Program-made: the position numbers and the translations under genes | Shown here: piece by piece, positions 57,917 to 64,000 of the stretch | Layout: each line of letters begins with the position of its first letter | Position numbering within the stretch: position 1 is the first letter of the stretch | The notes under the pieces: generated by a model | Told to the model about the DNA's origin: nothing | The model's input: only the letters and a program-made list of their open reading frames with translations | The model's database searches: none | Source of the DNA: Istiophorus platypterus | Taxonomy: Eukaryota > Chordata > Actinopteri > Istiophoriformes > Istiophoridae | Reading direction: 5' to 3' | Assembly (NCBI GenBank): GCA_016859345.1 | Contig: CM029120.1 | Coordinates: 7,080,001-7,144,000 of the forward strand | DNA length: 64,000 bases

Positions 57917-59473
57917 CACACACGAGTGCATGCACAAATATACCCCCAAATGCTTGTTCACACACCAGGATGCTCTTTTCTGCTGAGTTCAGTGACCCAG
58001 CTGAAAGGAGAGCAAACACTAATGGATTCACTCGGCCTGAGAAAGGCATTTGAATTCCTCCCGTCATCCTCGCTCCCTTTGTCCTTGCTCCTGCCTCCTC
58101 GTTACCTCCACAAGGCACCCCCCCCAACCCACCCCCCATTCCACCACTTGCACTATTAACTAACGCTCCACTAGGGCCAGGGCCGCTTCCTGGAGAGGCG
58201 GCTGCAGGTGGAGATCAATTGGTCGGCGGTGGGATGACTCCTCCTCGCCTCGAGGTCAAAGAGCTTCCGCGGGTGAGTTGAAGGGAGGAGGAGGCGGGCG
58301 AGCGAGCACCCCGGGCGGAGACGAAGCGCCTCAGAGGTCACGGTGCTGGAGAGACGTGAGAGGGGGCCGTAGGAAGGGGCCGTCCAAGGGCCCCCACCCC
58401 GGAAACTGCCCAATCAAGTTAGGGGGTCACGAGGTGGAGGTGGCTGGACCTTGAGGCATAGAGGACCTTCATCATAGGCCGAGCGCTACTGTAAAGAAAC
58501 TGCACGAGCGTCTGAACCCAGTTCGAACGGGAGACTGCTGTCGTGTCAGAACCGTCGGGCCGAAGAAGAAGAACCCGGCGCCATTTTTGGGAAGACCCAG
58601 ATCAATTGCCGTGAAAGCGAAGCTTTCGCTCTCTCGCGTGGTTTATGGTCTGTCCAGTTTACCCGAGTCCCAAGTCGCGTCGAGCAGGTGGGAGACAACT
58701 ATGTCTGCTATCCAGCATCTGTCGGGTCACAGTGCAACAGCCTGACTGCTGTCGCGGAGAAGTCTGAAAATGGATGAGCCGGGGGGCCGGGGGTCGAGGG
58801 TCGGGGGGGGGGGGGGGGGTCATGTTTCGTAGAACAGTTTCAGTTGTTCCCCTGGAGGATAAATAAAAAAAGAAGAAGCCTATATACTATATTATTCAGT
58901 TCCATGAAGCCAGCAATGATTTCATTTCACCAGGAAATATTCTCTGTGTATCCAGAGCCTGATATTTCTGGTCAACTTGTTGTCAGAATTTGAAATTAAA
59001 TAAATAAATAAATCGTCAACAACAAAACGTCGTTTTGTTTTGTTTTTTGTTCGGAGTTTTTTCCTTCTGTTTCCTTTCGATGTTCACGCGAACAGGATCT
59101 GATCCAAATCTCCAAATGGTAAAATCGCTCTACATGCTGGTGACAATGATCCCAAAAAGACGAATGAATAAATAAATAAAAATAAAAAAGCCATTTTTTT
59201 GAAACAGTAGAAAAAGTTAAAGGGAAGTCGCCCAAAATCGGTTTTGCTGTGAAGTATCCTTTAACTGAGTGTTTCAGCTGAGTCTCGGCTTTAATCATCA
59301 ACTCTCACATCTCAGGCTCAGTAGTAACTGGTTCAATCATTAACCGTTAAAACCGCCGAACCGTCAGAGACGGTTGTAAGAACGAACGTGTGAATGGGAG
59401 AGAAAATAATAAAATACCGAAAGGTGTTAAGACTGAGGAGCGCACGCGTGCACGCACACACACACACAAAGGG
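57409..59473 (-). other. plekhh1: plekhh1 5' intron, proximal part
   Basis: Contains CA microsatellites, a GC-rich and CpG-rich stretch at 58160-58800, and a G run at 58805-58820. I looked on the minus strand for the missing N-terminal exon (human DWQKRCLTLETQLFRFRLQ) and did not find it. Confidence 0.6.
57868..57922. repeat. (CA)n microsatellite in plekhh1 intron
   Basis: About 20 CA units with one CG interruption, in the intron upstream of visible exon 1. A smaller (CA)n lies at 57615-57634. Confidence 0.93.
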
Positions 59474-61914
59474 GAGCACTAGCACTTCCTTTGAAACACA
59501 ACTATAACGTGGTGATCGCTACGCCACAGGGATTATCTCCTCAATCCGCTTTAATCCCGTGACAGATGTGGATATGGGGAAAAGGGATGGACATTTTAAT
59601 CAGCGAGACATCGGATGGGACCCCACAGGAGAAAAAAAGGAAAAGCTAAAGAAAAGAGCCGGTTCTTTCCTCTCAGAGAGGAAAAGCCAAACAGCCTCAA
59701 CATCAAAACACGGATCCAGGCGCTGGAGCTATTAAAAAGGGGCCGATCCAAACAGATCTTCTCACGAAAATAAATATTTATACACACACATGCCCACGGA
59801 CACACACACACGCACACACACACACACACACAAAGGGAGCACTAGCACTTCCTTTGAAACACAACTATAACGTGGTGATCGCTACGCCACAGGGATTATC
59901 TCCTCAATCCGCTTTAATCCCGTGACAGATGTGGATATGGGGAAAAGGGATGGACATTTTAATCAGCGAGACATCGGATGGGACCCCACAGGAGAAAAAA
60001 GGAAAAGCTAAAGAAAAGAGCCGGTTCTTTCCTCTCAGAGAGGAAAAGCCAAACAGCCTCAACATCAAAACACGGATCCAGGCGCTGGAGCTATTAAAAA
60101 GGGGCCGATCCAAACAGATCTTCTCACGAAAATAAATATTTATACACACACATGCCCACGGACACACACACACACACACAAAGGGAGCACTAGCACTTCC
60201 TTTGAAACACAACTATAACGTGGTGATCGCTACGCCACAGGGATTATCTCCTCAATCCGCTTTAATCCCGTGACAGATGTGGATATGGGGAAAAGGGATG
60301 GACATTTTAATCAGCGAGACATCGGATGGGACCCCACAGGAGAAAAAAGGAAAAGCTAAAGAAAAGAGCCGGTTCTTTCCTCTCAGAGAGGAAAAGCCAA
60401 ACAGCCTCGACATCAAAACACGGATCCAGGCGCTGGAGCTATTAAAAAGGGGCCGATCCAAACAGATCTTCTCACGAAAATAAATATTTATACACACACA
60501 TGCCCACGGACACACACACACACACACACACACACAAAGGGAGCACTAGCACTTCCTTTGAAACACAACTATAACGTGGTGATCGCTACGCCACAGGGAT
60601 TATCTCCTCAATCCGCTTTAATCCCGGGACAGATGTGGATATGGGGAAAAGGGATGGACATTTTAATCAGCGAGACATCGGATGGGACCCCACAGGAGAA
60701 AAAAGGAAAAGCTAAAGAAAAGAGCCGGTTCTTTCCTCTCAGAGAGGAAAAGCCAAACAGCCTCAACATCAAAACACGGATCCAGGCGCTGGAGCTATTA
60801 AAAGGGCCGATCCAAACAGATCTTCTCACGAAAATAAATATTTATACACACACATGCCCACGGACACACACACACACACACACACACAAAAACACACAAA
60901 GGGGAGCACTAGCACTTCCTTTGAAACACAACTATAACGTGGTGATCGCTACGCCACAGGGATTATCTCCTCAATCCGCTTTAATCCCGTGACAGATGTG
61001 GATATGGGGAAAAGGGATGGACATTTTAATCAGCGAGACATCGGATGGGACCCCACAGGAGAAAAAAGGAAAAGCTAAAGAAAAGAGCCGGTTCTTTCCT
61101 CTCAGAGAGGAAAAGCCAAACAGCCTCAACATCAAAACACGGATCCAGGCGCTGGAGCTATTAAAAAGGGGCCGATCCAAACAGATCTTCTCACGAAAAT
61201 AAATATTTATACACACACATGCCCACGGACACACACACACACAAAGGGAGCACTAGCACTTCCTTTGAAACACAACTATAACGTGGTGATCGCTACGCCA
61301 CAGGGATTATCTCCTCAATCCGCTTTAATCCCGTGACAGATGTGGATATGGGGAAAAGGGATGGACATTTTAATCAGCGAGACATCGGATGGGACCCCAC
61401 AGGAGAAAAAAGGAAAAGCTAAAGAAAAGAGCCGGTTCTTTCCTCTCAGAGAGGAAAAGCCAAACAGCCTCAACATCAAAACACGGATCCAGGCGCTGGA
61501 GCTATTAAAAAGGGGCCGATCCAAACAGATCTTCTCACGAAAATAAATATTTATACACACACATGCCCACGGACCCACACACACACAAAGGGAGCACTAG
61601 CACTTCCTTTGAAACACAACTATAACGTGGTGATCGCTACGCCACAGGGATTATCTCCTCAATCCGCTTTAATCCCGTGACAGATGTGGATATGGGGAAA
61701 AGGGATGGACATTTTAATCAGCGAGACATCGGATGGGACCCCACAGGAGAAAAAAGGAAAAGCTAAAGAAAAGAGCCGGTTCTTTCCTCTCAGAGAGGAA
61801 AAGCCAAACAGCCTCGACATCAAAACACGGATCCAGGCGCTGGAGCTATTAAAAAGGGGCCGATCCAAACAGATCTTCTCACGAAAATAAATATTTATAC
61901 ACACACATGCCCAC

Positions 61915-61955
<41 letters not shown>

Positions 61956-62296
61956 GGGGAGCACTAGCACTTCCTTTGAAACACAACTATAACGTGGTGA
62001 TCGCTACGCCACAGGGATTATCTCCTCAATCCGCTTTAATCCCGTGACAGATGTGGATATGGGGAAAAGGGATGGACATTTTAATCAGCGAGACATCGGA
62101 TGGGACCCCACAGGAGAAAAAAGGAAAAGCTAAAGAAAAGAGCCGGTTCTTTCCTCTCAGAGAGGAAAAGCCAAACAGCCTCAACATCAAAACACGGATC
62201 CAGGCGCTGGAGCTATTAAAAAGGGGCCGATCCAAACAGATCTTCTCACGAAAATAAATATTTATACACACACATGCCCACGGACACACACACACG
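59474..62296. repeat. Eight tandem copies of a ~350-bp satellite unit
   Basis: Copies start (at gagcactagcac) at 59474, 59837, 60185, 60541, 60904, 61248, 61592 and 61959. Lengths 338-367 bp vary almost only through an internal (CA)n tract. Apart from that, copies differ by single bases: copies 3 and 7 share cctcgacatc where the others have cctcaacatc; copies 1, 5 and 8 have four Gs before agcac, the others three; copy 4 has cccgggac for cccgtgac and lacks two bases (aaaagggcc). The array lies in the 5' intron of plekhh1. Confidence 0.97.
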
Positions 62297-62298
62297 CG

Positions 62299-64000
62299 CT
62301 CCTCCTCCTCCTCCTCCTCCTCCTCCTCCTCCTCCTCCTCCTCCTCCTCCTCCTCCTCCTCCTCCTCCTCCTCCTCCTCCTCCTCCTCCTCCTCCTCCTC
62401 CTCCTCCTCCTCCTCCTCCTCCTCCTCCTCCTCCTCCTCCTCCTCCTCCTCCTCCTCCTCCTCCTCCTCCTCCTCCTCCTCCTCCTCCTCCTCCTCCTCC
62501 TCCTCCTCCTCCTCCTCCTCCTCCTCCTCCTCCTCCTCCTCCTCCTCCTCCTCCTCCTCCTCCTCCTCCTCCTCCTCCTCCTCCTCCTCCTCCTCCTCCT
62601 CCTCCTCCTCCTCCTCCTCCTCCTCCTCCTCCTCCTCCTCCTCCTCCTCCTCCTCCTCCTCCTCCTCCTCCTCCTCCTCCTCCTCCTCCTCCTCCTCCTC
62701 CTCCTCCTCCTCCTCCTCCTCCTCCTCCTCCTCCTCCTCCTCCTCCTCCTCCTCCTCCTCCTCCTCCTCCTCCTCCTCCTCCTCCTCCTCCTCCTCCTCC
62801 TCCTCCTCCTCCTCCTCCTCCTCCTCCTCCTCCTCCTCCTCCTCCTCCTCCTCCTCCTCCTCCTCCTCCTCCTCCTCCTCCTCCTCCTCCTCCTCCTCCT
62901 CCTCCTCCTCCTCCTCCTCCTCCTCCTCCTCCTCCTCCTCCTCCTCCTCCTCCTCCTCCTCCTCCTCCTCCTCCTCCTCCTCCTCCTCCTCCTCCTCCTC
63001 CTCCTCCTCCTCCTCCTCCTCCTCCTCCTCCTCCTCCTCCTCCTCCTCCTCCTCCTCCTCCTCCTCCTCCTCCTCCTCCTCCTCCTCCTCCTCCTCCTCC
63101 TCCTCCTCCTCCTCCTCCTCCTCCTCCTCCTCCTCCTCCTCCTCCTCCTCCTCCTCCTCCTCCTCCTCCTCCTCCTCCTCCTCCTCCTCCTCCTCCTCCT
63201 CCTCCTCCTCCTCCTCCTCCTCCTCCTCCTCCTCCTCCTCCTCCTCCTCCTCCTCCTCCTCCTCCTCCTCCTCCTCCTCCTCCTCCTCCTCCTCCTCCTC
63301 CTCCTCCTCCTCCTCCTCCTCCTCCTCCTCCTCCTCCTCCTCCTCCTCCTCCTCCTCCTCCTCCTCCTCCTCCTCCTCCTCCTCCTCCTCCTCCTCCTCC
63401 TCCTCCTCCTCCTCCTCCTCCTCCTCCTCCTCCTCCTCCTCCTCCTCCTCCTCCTCCTCCTCCTCCTCCTCCTCCTCCTCCTCCTCCTCCTCCTCCTCCT
63501 CCTCCTCCTCCTCCTCCTCCTCCTCCTCCTCCTCCTCCTCCTCCTCCTCCTCCTCCTCCTCCTCCTCCTCCTCCTCCTCCTCCTCCTCCTCCTCCTCCTC
63601 CTCCTCCTCCTCCTCCTCCTCCTCCTCCTCCTCCTCCTCCTCCTCCTCCTCCTCCTCCTCCTCCTCCTCCTCCTCCTCCTCCTCCTCCTCCTCCTCCTCC
63701 TCCTCCTCCTCCTCCTCCTCCTCCTCCTCCTCCTCCTCCTCCTCCTCCTCCTCCTCCTCCTCCTCCTCCTCCTCCTCCTCCTCCTCCTCCTCCTCCTCCT
63801 CCTCCTCCTCCTCCTCCTCCTCCTCCTCCTCCTCCTCCTCCTCCTCCTCCTCCTCCTCCTCCTCCTCCTCCTCCTCCTCCTCCTCCTCCTCCTCCTCCTC
63901 CTCCTCCTCCTCCTCCTCCTCCTCCTCCTCCTCCTCCTCCTCCTCCTCCTCCTCCTCCTCCTCCTCCTCCTCCTCCTCCTCCTCCTCCTCCTCCTCCTCC
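62299..64000. repeat. Pure (CTC)n microsatellite, at least 1702 bp
   Basis: Starts in cacgcgct directly after the last satellite copy and continues without a visible interruption to the window edge, about 567 units. On the plekhh1-coding strand it reads (GAG)n, a polypurine tract able to form triplex (H-DNA). Its purity and length raise the question of an assembly artefact. Confidence 0.97.

Noticed and set aside
58171..58413. GC-rich minus frame as missing first plekhh1 exon
   Set aside because: It has no similarity to the conserved DWQKRCLTLETQL start of PLEKHH1.
59929..62257. Repeated 68-codon plus frame and ~90-codon minus frame as a gene family
   Set aside because: Identical frames in tandem satellite units follow from recent duplication. 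The minus frame begins in the CA tract (poly Cys-Val) and there is no start-site or domain evidence.

Overview
This is nuclear DNA from a ray-finned fish, most likely a spiny-rayed teleost. The evidence is vertebrate-type split genes with short introns, abundant CA/TG microsatellites, a decayed Tc1-like transposon, and interspersed repeats of types common in fish genomes. There are no bacterial operons, rRNA genes or CRISPR arrays, and I recognised no tRNA. Both genes I can name lie on the minus strand, so they read from high to low coordinates.

Right part (39.8-64.0 kb): plekhh1, the PH / MyTH4 / FERM adaptor protein. I placed 28 consecutive coding exons by hand from 57408 down to the stop codon at 39821. 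All splice phases agree and together they give 1369 residues. The first coding part (about 40 residues in the human protein) is not seen and probably lies beyond 64 kb. The large 5' intron holds eight tandem copies of a unit of about 350 bp (59474-62296), followed by an uninterrupted (CTC)n tract of at least 1702 bp that runs off the window.

Middle (33.3-39.8 kb): the gap between the plekhh1 stop codon and the next gene. It holds the plekhh1 3' UTR, three copies of a fish repeat with 'aagtacttttactcaagta'-like ends, several copies of an AT-rich 'attaatc'-type repeat, and at 33.4-33.7 kb a CpG-rich promoter with a (GGCTA)n pentanucleotide repeat.

Left part (1-33.3 kb): a CpG island at 32.9-33.6 kb contains the first coding exon (33217-33286) of slc25a21, the mitochondrial 2-oxodicarboxylate carrier. 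I recognised no later exon, so everything to the left is probably its very long first intron. In other vertebrates SLC25A21 introns carry enhancers for the neighbouring PAX9/NKX2 genes, and this stretch looks like that kind of DNA: no convincing coding exons, but islands of high-complexity sequence (for example 21.37-21.85 kb), an internal CpG island at 19.93-20.33 kb, and two more promoter-like CpG-rich zones at 29.0-29.6 and 30.3-30.5 kb. A decayed Tc1-like element lies at 31.56-32.74 kb.

The most interesting points are the slc25a21 first exon and its regulatory intron, the promoter-like block at 29-30.5 kb with a perfect palindromic steroid-receptor half-site pair, a (TG)n tract beside a plekhh1 3' splice site, and the satellite plus giant (CTC)n array in plekhh1 intron 1. 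I did not find a clearly new coding system.
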